Shown: positions 44,244 to 55,791, counted from the stretch's first letter. The stretch is DNA of 64,000 bases from Parastagonospora avenae f. sp. tritici 18332-5 (GCA_022559985.1 JAFJTR010000044.1:1-64000), one strand, 5' to 3'. Program-made: numbers and translations. The notes: generated by a model not told the origin, from the sequence alone.

Positions 44244-46326
44244 CGTGCTGCGTGCGGCAACCGCGCCTTATACAGACAAGTGATAGGGCCAATCTTACAA
44301 CACAGCCTCGTTAAAGTCGCTGTGAATATCGGTGCCGCAGCCGATTCAAGGGGGATGTCGTGTGAATGAGTTGGCAGGTTAGGTCGAGGTGCGGAGACAG
44401 GTGGGGGAACAGGTGCGGGTACCATTCACCAGTGGCCGCTTTGTCATTCGTCGGTGAGCCGGCCGCCCTTCACACAGCAGCGGTAAAGATTTGGATCTCT
44501 CAGCCAGTCAGCAGCAGATGTATTCTTGCTTCTGTGGATCGCAAACAGCGCAGATGTCGTAATTTGGCAATGTCAAACTGCTGAGTGGACAGTGCTGTGG
44601 AGAGGACGAGTTCGGTACTGCTATCTATATCAAGCAGCAGTGAGTGCACCTGTATCCACTCCACGAGCATCGTCAGCGCGCTAATTTGGTGACGGTACGT
44701 GAAGATGCCTTACCAGTCTGCCACGCGTACCGGGGCAATTAGAGAGCGCCTAAGAAACACGCGATTATGGCATGGGCATGTACAAACACACTAATCAGAT
44801 ATCAGCGCCGTGACTCGTGGAACGAGTCCTTGCAAAGCGATATCGGGAAACGCACAAGTCCAATGACAAAGATGTGAACAGCAAGGCGATTTGCAAAAGA
44901 ACAGCCGAAGCCAGTGTGCGATATACTAGTTACATGAGCTGGATCTACTAAGGTGAATGGACGTTGCTGTCTTAAATCCAAGACAATCCCAATGGCTTCT
45001 CTCGGCGCAATGACCTACGTTTGAGTTCCCCATATTTCAAGGTCTACATCCTACGGTAGCGCAAAACCAGATCTAAGCTCTCGGAAGACCCATCCCTTCT
45101 GCTACTCGTAATGACAACAACCCTGAACCTGACACGGGAGGGTGTCAGGCTATCAACATCGGCCGGCAGGCGAACTTGCGCAATGTCCGCAAAGGCTAAT
45201 CAGATCGAAAGACCAGCATATTCCCCAGCGCAGAACAGCGCTGCGGTGACGACGAGAGCCCAACGTGGCTAGCGCAGCACTGCAGCTCAGCCTTGCCAAC
45301 CGCCAAAAGCCAGCTCTCACAGTCGTTGTCCTATCAGATTGAGTAACGGCAAAGCAAGCTTGATCTTTCCGTACTAGCTGAGCTGGCTCGAGCGATGCAC
45401 GTCGCTTGTTTGGTTTGACATGCAGCGGGCAAACGCGTGCTTGCATGACAGGTCTTGGCGGTCATTTTGAGGATCGGGCCAGTAGGAGGATTCTAGATCC
45501 GCGGTGGCAAGCCGATCTGCTGAGCTTGCTGCCATGAACTACTCCGAGATCGCCGGCTTGGGGGGTTAGGCGTGCTTGACGATCTTCCGGCTGGCGTGTG
45601 GTCGTTGATGCCAAGCTTGCTATGGCAGAACAGTGGATCTTTTGTACTACCACTCTGATCTTCCAGCTGCGAGATGTCTCGATACTCCAGGAACGCGGTC
45701 CCAAACTTCTTCCGTGCGGCCCATGCACAGACGGTGGTACGTGCTTCCCTTGGACGCGTGTCGGATGAGGACGCTCTACTCGGACAGGGTTTTTGGAATA
45801 AGAGTGCACTCTTTCCCACAAAGTCTATGCTGAACCAATGATGTTCAGGTCAAAATTCTTGCATTTCAACGGTGAGACTGGTAGTCAAGGAGACAATCCA
45901 GAATCGATACTTCAACCGTGCGAAAGCGTGGTAGACACTACACAGCCCAATCAGTTTGCACCAGCATGGCTGATGGCGCTGCCATGATAGGTCGTGGGGG
46001 CGTCACAAGTGCCACGGGGCAGTTGTTAGCCGGGCCGCTGTGACACAACCAGGAAAATACATCAATGGTGGCACATAACGGCCGAGGTGCAGCATGCAGA
46101 CTGTGTGCGAGGACATCATGTCAGGCAGGTTGGGACTACACGGGATCGAACATGAAGGCTGGGACCATGGGACAAGGATCTGGTCCTGACTTTGACACAG
46201 CTTGTTCAAGAGAATTCGCTAGGTTAATGTCTACCTAGAACATATGCAGAGCACAGATCATGCAACCATATCTGATAGCCCAGCATTACGCTAAATCTCT
46301 GACATGCTGCTAATGCCTCCCAGTGC
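44244..46326. other. 2.1 kb gene-free stretch
   Basis: Promoter of the Myb-like gene at the left. Frames at 45153-45446 and 45462-45821 (-) and 45633-45833 (+) overlap one another without any domain. No repeats or RNA genes seen. Confidence 0.5.
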
Positions 46327-47621
46327 TTAGATTCGCGCCTTCGTCTTCGCTGGCCCCGGTGCCTGGAGCTCGATATCCTTCCATGGCAGCCCCAAGTATT
46401 CCCACATGTAATGGAACCTGGATCCAGTTCAGCGCGCTTCACACTCGAGGAGCACCTCGTTTGGTTTGTCGTGTTTCATAGTTCGCATGTCAATTCAAAC
46501 ACTTCCCCGTCCGCGACGGACACCATACCGAAAAGCGAACATGACAGGCGTGTAGCGTACCCGCAAAAAGGAGACACTAAAAGAACGGGAGAGACCAACC
46601 TGTCACTACCAAAGAACGGCTCCTCCTCGCCTTTCGCGTTACGCAGAACGTGCCAGGGGCATCCAAAGGCACCAAGATCGAGTGCCTCCTTGGTATTGTC
46701 GTTCAGTCGCTGCTTGTACGGCGCACTGTTTGCCTTCTCGAGGATGTCCCTGACTTCCGTCTCACTGAACTGCTTCGACAGCACTTGAGCCAGTAAATCG
46801 GGTTTGCTGACATCCAGCCCTTGCTCCCACATGCCGTGGAATATGTCCCTGAAAGCCTGGACAAACTTCTGTGCATGAGCTTCCTTGACATACACCAGCG
46901 CGCGTTGAGGCAGCAGTGACAGAATCGGGAAGAACGCGGGCGTCTTGATATTCGGCACGCCAAAGTACCGCTTCGAGCGCTCGCTATCATACTTGCCGTA
47001 AGCGCCTTTGACGGGAAGCGTCCATGGCGGCTTGTTACCTATATTCGGTCAGGGGTGGAGTCGTGTAGCGTGGGGAAGGTGGGTAAGATGTGTCAGGTCA
47101 AAGCCTGTATTCTCGGAAGCTGGGGAACTGGAAGATGTACCGCTGCCGACGTTGATACCGCCTAGGAAGACGGGCACTATGCTGCTTTTCGTCAGTGAAG
47201 AACTTGCTTTTGGCCGGAGTTGTTAGAATGACGAGCGGTCCATGCGATAGAGAATGTGCGCTATGGCATGTTGGACGAGATAGTGCACATGTACGATCAT
47301 GCCATGGGTTCTGCGGATGTGTGCCGATCTGACATCTTGGAGGAATGGCAGGGTTGGTTCAAGGCTAGGTGGTTGTACAGCGTTTTGATTGACCCGTGCC
47401 GAGCGAGCTCGGAGTTCACACAGATCTTCGAGCAATGGCAGTCACTTACTCAATCCCAACATTGTGTTCCTTGAGAAGCGCTCGATTTTCCTCCAGACGC
47501 AGAAGGGCGAAGTACGAGTATGGGGATACTAGCTCATGTCAGTGTCACGTGCTCCAAACTGGGGACGTTTTGGTCTTCTGGACATACCGCAATCAAGATA
47601 GCTCGTGATTTTGCCTGGCAT
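46327..47621 (-). CDS. Kappa-class glutathione S-transferase (DsbA-like)
   Basis: Five exons: 47621-47588, 47528-47450, 47181-47141, 47038-46600 and 46417-46327. Introns are 59, 268, 102 and 182 nt. The product is 227 aa, the normal kappa size. The assembled N-terminus reads KITSYLDCVSPYSYFALL, with Ser13 in the position that activates glutathione. Then come VPVFLGGINVGSG-NKPPWTLPVKG, TPAFFPILSLLPQRALVYVK, LGAFGCPWHV and, across the last intron, FFGSDRFHYMWEYLGLPW. All junctions are in frame. Kappa GSTs have a DsbA/thioredoxin fold and reside in mitochondria or peroxisomes; here the C-terminal KARI is not a clear PTS1. It shares a 339-bp divergent promoter with the SDR gene. Confidence 0.92.
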
Positions 47622-47960
47622 GTCGCAATACTTGGTGATGAGAAATCACTTCGCTCCGAAGTACGACCTCAAAGCATCTTTATGGTGGAAGTAGGCCTGA
47701 TCGGTATGACGCTTGGCAGCCGAGGTTCGTGAGCTGTTTGGAGCTTATCAGTAATCACCGCCTCACCTCCACCGAGCAATACGTGTTACCCCGGATTCTC
47801 CGTATAAAGCTCAAAATGCTCGTGGACGAAGAAGTAAGCATTCAATCATCTCTCTCTGGGGATTGAGAGCATTTAAGTACTACATTTATTAAACCTGTTC
47901 ATTCTTCACGACCTATAATTGTTCTGTGACTAGCAATCACAGTGTCATCTATTCCCCAAC
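47622..47960. promoter_or_regulatory. Divergent promoter GST kappa / SDR
   Basis: 339 bp between opposite start codons of two redox enzymes, so both promoters lie here and co-regulation is possible. No binding site was recognised with confidence. Confidence 0.5.
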
Positions 47961-48932
47961 ATGGCGCCTCAGCAAGAAGTGGCATTAATCGTCGGCGCCT
48001 CCAGAGGAATCGGACGCCAGATCGCCATCGACCTGGCCCGTGAAGGCTACGCAGGCAAGACCACCATCCCAACTACACCCACCACCACCTAACACACCCC
48101 AGTCGTCGTAGCAGCAAAGTCCACATCCGACGCCTCTAAGACATCTCCGTTTCCACCCGACCCAAACTCCTCTGCATCCACCATATCCACCGTCGCCCGC
48201 GAAATCCTCGAAGCCGGCGGCACCGCCACCGCCATCCCCGTCGACACCCGCGACTTCGCCAGCATCGAGCGTCTCGTTGCGCAAACGATATCCATCTACG
48301 GCCGCCTCGACGCTCTGATCTACAACTCAGGCGCAATATGGTGGTCCAGCGTGGAAAACACAACGATGAAGCGCTTCCAGCTGATGCAGCGCGTCAACGT
48401 CGAGGGGCTGTACGGCACCGTACAAGCCACACTACCGCAGTTTAAGAAACAGGGCTGGAAGGGTAGGATCATCGTGGTCAGTCCGCCGATTTACTCGCGA
48501 TTTTTTCGCGGCAAGACGGCGTATGCGATGGGCAAGGTGGGCATGTCTGTGCTCACCAAGGGCCTTGCGATGGACTTTGAGCGCGAGGGCAAGAAGGACA
48601 TGGCGATCACATCTATCTGGCCGGCTGCGGCGATTCAATCTGCCGCGACGCAGAACGCAGACGATAGTAATGATTTGAGGAAGGCAACAATTTACGGGGA
48701 TGCGATTCTTGCCATGTTGAGCAGTGAGGCGAGCGAGGTTAATGGGTGTTTGGAGCTTGATGAGGACTTTTTGAGGAAGAAGGGGGTCACGGAGTTTGGG
48801 AAGTATAGTGTGGTGGAGGGCGCGACGCCGAGGAGAATTATGCCGGCGGAGTTTCCGGATCTTAGGGTTAAGGAGCAGGATGATGAGGGGAAGAGGATGG
48901 ATAGTTCGAAGATTGAGAGGTCGAAACTTTGA
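47961..48932 (+). CDS. Short-chain dehydrogenase/reductase, with a GC-AG intron
   Basis: Exons 47961-48054 and 48103-48932, 307 aa. The 48-nt intron has a GC donor (GCAG|GCAAGA) and CCCCAG acceptor. Splicing there gives REGYA-VVVAAKST, the expected beta2 strand of an SDR, whereas no GT donor keeps the frame. The cofactor loop is VGASRGIG (residues 11-18). YNSGAIWW corresponds to the NNAG motif. Catalytic Ser158, Tyr172 and Lys176 (YAMGK) have the standard spacing. The extended C-terminus after residue ~265 is charged and low-complexity. Likely an NAD(P)-dependent oxidoreductase of the HSDL2-like SDR branch; the substrate is unknown. Confidence 0.9.
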
Positions 48933-49164
48933 TGAATTGTTTCGATGCACTGTAAGTCCGTTTATTCCTATCGCCTCGCACTATGTTTTGGACTTCATAT
49001 AGCATATGACCTTCCGTTGACATAGATCATGTGCGCTACATGCCGCTAGCATTCCATTTTGGTCGCCAGCCTGGAAGGCGAATCCTGACGCTATCGCTCC
49101 TGAATAAACCGTCATACAAGCCTTCATGGGAGTCGGGTAGAATAGAGCCGTCCCTCCTGTGTTC

Positions 49165-50831
49165 TCACACGCTGAGCCAGTGCCAACCTCTCTTGTCAGC
49201 CTCATACCACTTTGAAGTGGGATCTGAAAACCTGGATCCATTGTCAGCACGTAGTTCATTAGCAAAGGGTGCAGACTCACACGCCCAGTGCGTTGATGTT
49301 GAATGCCACCAGTCTGCCCCACCAGTAAGGATGATGCTCGTCGACACTGCCGTCGTCTTCAGAGAGTTCAGTATTATCTCTCCAGTCGGGCATCTGCACA
49401 CCACAATGTATGCCTTTGCAATATGCCGCCTCAATGGCTTTTCTCGGACTCAGTAGCCGCTTTTTTGAGGCCGTTTCGCTCACCATCCTTATACGCCGTT
49501 TCGGTGGCTATCTCGATGGCTATTTCGTGCTCAGCAGTGGCTGCTTCGTGCCCCCATCACTGACCTTCCTGGCACGACGTATCTATGACTATGTCGATGG
49601 CCATCTCGTGCTCAGCAGCGGCGTCTTCGCGGCCCAGTCGTCGACCATTCCCAAATGCTACTTTGACACTTTCATCTCTCTCTGCTTCTTCCTTGCCTAG
49701 AGCTGCTTGGTATCCACTCGCATGAGCGGCGTCAAGCTGCGCCTTGAACTCCCTGAGAGTATCTACTCGACCTTGCTTCAGGCCCTCATCATGTCCAAGG
49801 ACCCTACCGCTCTTGTACCAATCCGCACAATTCTTCTTGTGTTTAAGTTCGAGAGTTTTCTCAGCGACAGCGATGTTGTCTTTCTTTGCTTCTTCCCAGA
49901 TGTGTGCCTTGAATGTTTGTTCATGAAGCGTGGTCGATTTCTCTTCCACTGTCGTTAGTTCTTCACCTGCCAAATCCATGGCTCGCTGGAGGCGCCACTC
50001 TTCCTGCTCTTCCTTAAACGCTTGTACCTTCTTGTCGGTAGCCTTGTCGCGGCTACAGTAGCAGCAGTCCGGCTGTTGAAGTCTTCGAGGTACGTTGTTG
50101 TTTCCTCGCAACGGACAAGATTGGAAAGTTGCTCAGCATGCTACTTCTGGTGATTCTCCTGGTCCTGCTTCATCTGCTTGGCAAGATTCACAATATCTAG
50201 ACTTGGCTTGCAGTAAGTGGTCTCCCACTTGGTGAACGCCTGCTCTGGTCGCTTCTTACCCGCCAGTAGATTACTCATGTCTCGCCGGGCTTTCTCTGTT
50301 GCTTTTCCGAGATTCTCGACGGCTTTAAGAAGGGATGAGTCTGCCTTAGGCCCGGTTTTAGGGCGCGTTGCTGCCATCTCCAATTCCTCAACCTTTTGTG
50401 CTCGGTTCACGAGGGCGGCCATCTGTTCATCGAACCAGCCTTGCTTCTCTACATGACTGTCCGACAATGCCTGAACTTGCGCGCTCTTCTATCTGCGTAG
50501 CTCGGCCATCTTCTCATCTTGCAACTTGATCTTCGCAGTCAGATTGCGTTTCTCTGCTTGTGCTAAAGTAGGCGCCTGTTCCGCGGTGGGCTTGTCTTGC
50601 GAAGGTGTTTGCATTCGTCTCTCGGCCCATTCGATCCAGTTCATGTACTGGCTGAGGGAGGGGATGAACTCTAACAAGTCCTCACTAGGCTGCGGGCAAT
50701 ATGGCTCGTCACTGCCGACACTTTGCACGGGCCCGCCGTTGCCTTCGCCCGTCAAGCTTCGACTCCGCTCGTCTATACAAACCAGAAAACTAAATGATTG
50801 GTCTCGTGTGTCTTTACTCACCTCGCGTCAT
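49165..50831 (-). pseudogene. Disrupted coiled-coil protein gene
   Basis: Exon 1 is 50831-50822 (MTR plus one base), followed by a 49-nt GTGAGT...GTATAG intron and exon 2 from 50772. Exon 2 reads as an acidic then coiled-coil protein (TLAQAEKRNLTAKIKLQDEK) but meets in-frame TAGs at 50489-50491 and 50141-50143. A frameshift near 50040-50070 follows. The next segment (DKKVQAFKEEQEEWRLQRA onward) ends in TGA 49557-49559 and continues in frame as a second copy of an AAxEHEMAIDI-type repeat. Another frameshift near 49460 leads to a conserved-looking end (YCKGIHCGVQMPDWRDN, HHPYWWGRLVAFNINALG). A correct 49-nt intron (49280-49232) and last exon (FSDPTSKWYEADKRGWHWLSV) close the gene. All three stops could come from CAG or CGA by C-to-T. 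Function unknown. Confidence 0.6.
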
Positions 50832-51148
50832 GGCTTGCTGCCGCTCCGAATGGACAACCTTTGGGCTACTGTCGTGCGAGTGCGCTCGCATGCGCAAGCA
50901 AAGCTGTAACAATCGTACAGCAATCGCTACAGTGACAGAACTCTTAGCGGTAGTGGTGAAGTGAAGAGGTTCAAGTGACGCGGGGTGGAAAGGTGAGAGC
51001 AGGAACGAAAGGCGCGAGTATAGGCACACGTGAGCACGCGAAAGTGACGCGACCTGGTGCCTCAATCGGACAGGAACGCCACAAAGACCTCATCTACGTA
51101 CATCCTGCTTTGCATAGATCCTAGAAGTGAACTTACTGCCGTGCTGTA
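50832..51148. other. Short intergenic stretch
   Basis: 317 bp between the disrupted gene's start and the TPR gene's end; no feature seen. Confidence 0.5.
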
Positions 51149-52858
51149 TCAGTTCACAGCCTGCAAAATCCCCTCAACATTCTCCCGCCCCACAATACCC
51201 TCCTCCACCATCTGCTCCAACACCTTACTCACATCCACACTCCTGTTCTTCCAATGCGCCTTGCCCTCTTTCTCGCCGCCCGCGACCGCCTTCAACACCT
51301 CCGCCACAATCGCTTTCGCATCAGCCGTACTCCGCACTTCCACCGCCCCAGCTTTCTCCGCATACGTCCTCGCGCCTCGATAAAACACCCCAGAATTGCC
51401 AACCAGAACAGACTTGCTCTTCACCCATGCCGGCTTCGCGGAATCGAATAGGCCGATTCTGAAGCGGAATAGATCGACGTCGCCGCGCGCGAGGAAGATG
51501 TCTGCTAGTCGCGAGGCTGAAAGTACTGAAGTGTACGGTGCAGCGGCGAGTTGAGTGAGGAGGGCTTGCGCTTGTGTGAGTGCAGTCCACTGGATTTCGA
51601 CGTCAGTAACGAAAGTCGGTGATGAAGGAATGTACTGTGTTCCATCGGCGAGTGCGGATGCGAGGTCGATGAGCGCGTCGGCGTAGGAAGAGTGGATGTT
51701 GGCGACGGCGAGTTCGGAGCTAGCTGGGTTGTCTGTACTTGCGGAGATTTTGGAGAAGATTTGTTCGATTGTCTGGGCGTACTGGGTGGACTCGCTGCTC
51801 CCACTGCGGTATGCTACTTCTGCGATTGTGGACTGGAAGTTTGCGGTGGCGAGGATTGCGTCATCTTTTGACGTTGTGGTTACTTCTTCCACTGCAGATG
51901 AGCCCAAAGTTAACGTTGGTCCAGCTTTTGGTTCGTCCTTTGCTATTGTTGAAGGAGTAGTGTCGATGAGGTTGATCAAGGCAGGGATCTTAGCAGTTGC
52001 TGTGTCGGTGCCATCGTGTGCCTTCTTCTCAATATTGGCTAGGTCTGAAGGATCGTAAAGCCCAAGAAGGGTTGTTAAGGCGCCGAGTTGCGCTGTACAT
52101 GTTTCCAGTATAGTTTCAGGAGTGAGAGGTTCCTCAACGGTAGCCCAGTCGCCAGGTGCCTCTGACGAAGTTGACGCTGTCTCAGCTTCGTCTTCATCTG
52201 CTTGCGCAGTGTTCAAGGATACGCCGCCTTCCCACGCTTCTTGGTACTCGCCAGAAGCTTGAACTTTAGAAATCTCGGCTTGCATCTGCTCGTACTCTCG
52301 CTGCTGGTTCTCCAGGCATCTTGTGAAGATCTCGACTGCTTCCTCAAGTAATTCTCGTGCTGGGCCTTTCTTTGTTTCCTGGGTTCCAGATTCCAGTGAT
52401 GCTTCGGCTAAAGAAGTCAAGACCTGCGCAGCATTGAACAAGATATCGGAATTTCTCGGATTGAGTGTGATAGCAAAACGATGCGAGTTAAGTGTCTCTT
52501 CTAACAGTGCTGTTTTGTTGCCGAAATGAGCCATTATGCGCTCATCTTCTGTGATGCTGTACTCAAGATTCGCCCTGAACATATCAGCAAGGTGCTTCCT
52601 AGTCTCGAAAAAATTCTAAACTCACTTGTTATATGCAAGATCGAAAGATGTTGGGTATCTTCTCAAGCCTTCGTTGTACGCATGAATGGCTCGGTTGAAG
52701 AACCTGGTCGCTTTCGCAGCGTCACCAGCGCGCCACTTGCCAGCCGCTTGCTCGTGACCATCTGCAGCTTCAAGGAAGTCATTCTCGGACTGTGGCTCCT
52801 GGACTTTGCCCTTGGCCTTAGGTTTGGGCTTCAGGAAAGTTTTTGATTTGGGCGGCAT
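51149..52858 (-). CDS. TPR-like repeat protein
   Basis: Exons 52858-52626 and 52574-51149, 51-nt intron (GTGAGT...TTCAG), 552 aa. Start chosen at ATG 52858 (MPPKSKTFLKPKPKAKGK), after which the protein becomes helical. TPR-like helices are visible in residues ~25-160 (RFFNRAIHAYNEGLRRYPTS, DLAYNKANLEYSI, NSHRFAITLNPRNSDILFNA, LEEAVEIFTRCLENQQREYE). An acidic linker and further helical repeats (VAYRSGSSE..., ALTQAQALLTQLAAAPYTS) follow. The basic N-terminus suggests nuclear or ribosome-associated location; assembly-chaperone TPR proteins such as Acl4 are a possible comparison, but I cannot assign orthology. Confidence 0.8.
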
Positions 52859-53323
52859 GACGTGAGGAGTCGTTCTTGACTTGAAGACGGGGATTAGGAA
52901 CAGAAGAGGCAATATGCAGACCTAGGGCACTCGCGCGCAGCTGAATAGTTGTGTATCAGCGACCTCGTTTTCTGATTTGACTTCTTGGTAGTAAGGATGT
53001 TGGAACGCTCTTGTCAACTTTTCTCAAGTCGCGCTTTCTGTGGCGATCTTGCCCCGCTTTGACTGGCTCCACCCAACCTCCATTGACATGGTTCCCCAAA
53101 CCTGCACCTACCACGATTCAGCTCTTCTTCAGTACCTATTTAAGGTGCTGCTAGCGAATAATACAAACGATGGTTGAAGTATTATGCAAAAGTTGGAAAT
53201 TGTCCGCGCTGGCAAGGGAAAAATCCATGTGGTGGGGTGAAATGGCTGGCAATGTAGGCACAAGTTCATCTATAAGATTTCTTTTTTCGTTCAGGACAAT
53301 CATCTGAAACCCAGAAGCCATGA
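52859..53323. other. Intergenic stretch
   Basis: 465 bp: TPR gene promoter, then the 3' flank of the VOC gene. Nothing else seen. Confidence 0.5.
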
Positions 53324-54408
53324 TCAAAAGACAGATGGAACTGGCGGACCCCAAATTTTCAGTGCCTGCGGCCCTGCTTCCACGTGCGAGACTTTCGTCT
53401 GCGAGTTGACCAAATCCCCATCGCTATAATGCTCCTGATGATGGTGAGTTTCTATAAACATGAACTTATAGAATAAGTCACGTACCAATATGAATTTGCT
53501 AGGGTCGAACCAATAATCGAAAATCTGGCTACCAAGCACGTGCTGTTTGACCCGTCAGTCCAATACCCTAACTTGAGGGAACGCAGCACCTACCCTCCCA
53601 ACACCCCAACAGTTTTCATATCCCTTTCCAATCAGCCAGTCGTACCCAAGCTGCTGAATATCGAAGTCATGGGTCTCGAACGCTGCATACGCTACGTCGA
53701 CTTCTTGTCCCTCCTTCACGCACTTGAAAAAGAAGGCGTGATGATCGCTCCAATCCTCCCCTTTATCGATATGAAAGAGGTATGTGGTTGCTTCTCCATC
53801 TTTTTACACTACATCGCTTGGTGCAAGAGCGAGGTAGCCCGTGTACCAATCGTACATCTCTTGGTATGCGCCTTGAGGGTATGTAACGCCATAATGGCCC
53901 CAGCGATGTACTGGGGCCGGACCTGGGTTGAAGCGCTGGAATGTACCTTTTCGCGGCTTTTGATCATCGAATTCTAGGTTTGTGGGTGTTACCTCCAGCG
54001 TCACTGGAGGTGGTGATGATTCGGATTTGGTCTGTCCGTGTACGAGAAGGACAACGTGTCCAGCGGGATCTATCAACTTCACGTACTCGCCACCACCTGG
54101 GGCTTCCAACTGCACAATTTTGGAGCACCCAGGAATGGTTTTGGTGGCGCGCTCAAGTTCATCGCGACTCGAAACTTCGTACGACGCGCGCCACCAAAAG
54201 TGTTGGAGGAAGACTGTCGAGCAATGTATATGAAGGGCTCGGTGCCGTAGCCCTTGAAAAACAATTCCTTTCCATCTTGACTTTCGTGGGTAAGCTCGAG
54301 ACCAAAATCCAGTAAGAATTGTCGCGCAGCGTTGAGGTTTGTGTGATTATAGATCACGAAAGCAGTGGATGCCAGGGCGATGCGTGGGTCATCTGGAGCA
54401 ATAGGCAT
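53324..54408 (-). pseudogene. Extradiol-dioxygenase-like (vicinal oxygen chelate) gene, frameshifted
   Basis: Starts at ATG 54408 (MPIAPDDPRIALASTAFVIY), a first VOC beta-alpha-beta module. The reading frame breaks in a GC run near 54185-54192 (ggcgcgcg): two extra bases separate SSNTFGGA from SYEVSSRDELERATKTIP. The second module (LEAPGGGEYVKLIDPAGHVV, then HRWGHYGVTYP) meets an in-frame TAA at 53804-53806 and then continues naturally (KDGEATTYLFHIDKGEDWSD). Introns 53593-53543 and 53485-53435 (51 nt each) are intact. The end reads HVLGSQIFDYWFDPSKFI-LEHYSDGDLVN and stops at 53324. The His/Glu-rich pattern is that of metapyrocatechase-like ring-cleaving enzymes. Two independent lesions suggest loss of function, although the frameshift alone could be an assembly error. 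Confidence 0.75.
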
Positions 54409-54892
54409 ATTGGATGGTCCTGAACTCCGAAAACGACTCTCTGTAGCGCACAAGTGAGTTCGACTTGATCTATTGTTTTCAGTCTCCAGAAATTGGCTTT
54501 CGTAATACATCCGGATTGATGCCGCGCTCACTGGCGCCGATGCTTGGTCAGGTCCTTGATCGCGTGTGACGCCTCGGGCACTTGCCGCTAGAGGCTCTAC
54601 ACCATGAGTATGGACCTTGTTTGGTGTCAACGGTGTCGTCTTCGGTGGTAAGCGGCAAAAGTGGTTCGCCGGATAGAGTGGCATGTCTTCCGGCCTCTCC
54701 GCAACTAGCTTGAATTACGGCGCGTGACTTGCCCGCCCTGGATCATGCTAATGCTTGTCTGGAGATCCGCCGATCTGTACCTGCAAAGTATCTTGAGAAA
54801 AAGTGAGAATGGCTCGACAATACAGCTAGAGACACGCACAGTCATGCGATGAGAAGTAGGCGTAGTTTCCTTAGATACATATGTATTGCAGA
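54409..54892. other. Intergenic stretch
   Basis: 484 bp. The frame open upstream of the VOC start (to 54684) has no domain. Otherwise promoter of the VOC gene and 3' flank of the lactonase-like gene. Confidence 0.5.
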
Positions 54893-55791
54893 CTATGTAT
54901 ATAACTCTGGCGCTAGCTTGTACTGTAGTAACACTTCTCGATCATGCCCGAAAATCAGCTTTGCATTGGTCAACTTCTGCAGCGAGTGTACTATTTGATT
55001 GGACCGGGACCAAGCAGCGTGGTCTCTAGTAAACCACCCCTGCTTAGCAAGGGAGTCGGAGTTCTCTTTGATGATATACTGGTTTGTCGTGAAGATCCAT
55101 GCGCTGCTGTTAGTCATGTTCATTTGCAGGATAGAAAGCCCTGGGGTGTGGCCTGGACAATGCCGAATGACGAGACCTTTGGCCAATTCAAAGCCTTCAC
55201 CATGGAATGGCTTCCAGTTGAGGTCAAATTGGAAGTAAGTTGGCATGTAAACACCTGGAGATCTGATCAGTACAAAAGCGCAGTAGTACTGGGATACACT
55301 CACCAATGTCGGTTTTGGTTGCGACGCTGTAGAACGCATTCTTGAGCTCGAGCTCATGAGTATAGATGGTTACATCAGTACTACGGAAATATTCTAATCC
55401 TCCTGCATGATCAAGATGCAGGTGGCTAATGATAACAGCTCTGACATCTTTGATGTCGTTGCCTGTCTTGCGAATAGCAGCGTCTAACTCTTGGTCTTCG
55501 ACATAATCTTCTCGAGCGGAAATGTCGTTAAGTTGAGGACCCACACAGCTGGATAATCTTTGCCCGCCCCAGTCTCGAATAGAACAAGTCCTTCTGTTGG
55601 GTGTGCGATTAATGCTGAGACCATGACCATAGGCCTCCGTGAGCTGTCCGGGTTTGGGTTACTTGCAGTGGCTGCGTTGGCATATGGGATGAGCATGGAT
55701 TCATCCACTTCACAATGTGACGTGGACTGCCTACCCCTGTCATGAAGAAAGCTTCATCTGCAACAAGGTTGCCAACATGCAGCAACCACAT
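54893..55791 (-). pseudogene. Metallo-beta-lactamase-fold hydrolase (AHL-lactonase-like), two apparent frameshifts
   Basis: ATG 55791 opens MWLLHVGNLVADEAFFM. The frame is then lost between ~55700 and 55743, where the expected continuation (DESMLIPYANAATASNP) lies in another frame. LIAHPTEGLVLFETGAGKDYP follows and is lost again at a GGG run (55540-55542), where one more G would restore PAVWGPQLNDISARED. The metal-binding HLHLDHAGG motif, YTHELELKNAFYSVATKTDI, a 49-nt intron (55303-55255), then FQFDLNWKPF, RHCPGHTPGL and FGHDREVLLQYK are all present and in order. Such enzymes hydrolyse lactones or similar esters. The small indels may be real decay or homopolymer errors. The start lies only 58 bp from the truncated P450. 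Confidence 0.7.

Noticed and set aside
50141..50491. Possibility that TAG stops in the coiled-coil gene are removed by introns
   Set aside because: No GT donor and AG acceptor near the first stop keeps the frame, and the coiled coil is continuous across it; left as a question for RNA data.
53540..53977. 145-codon plus-strand frame
   Set aside because: Lies opposite the second module and an intron of the dioxygenase-like gene, whose motifs and splice sites are on the minus strand.
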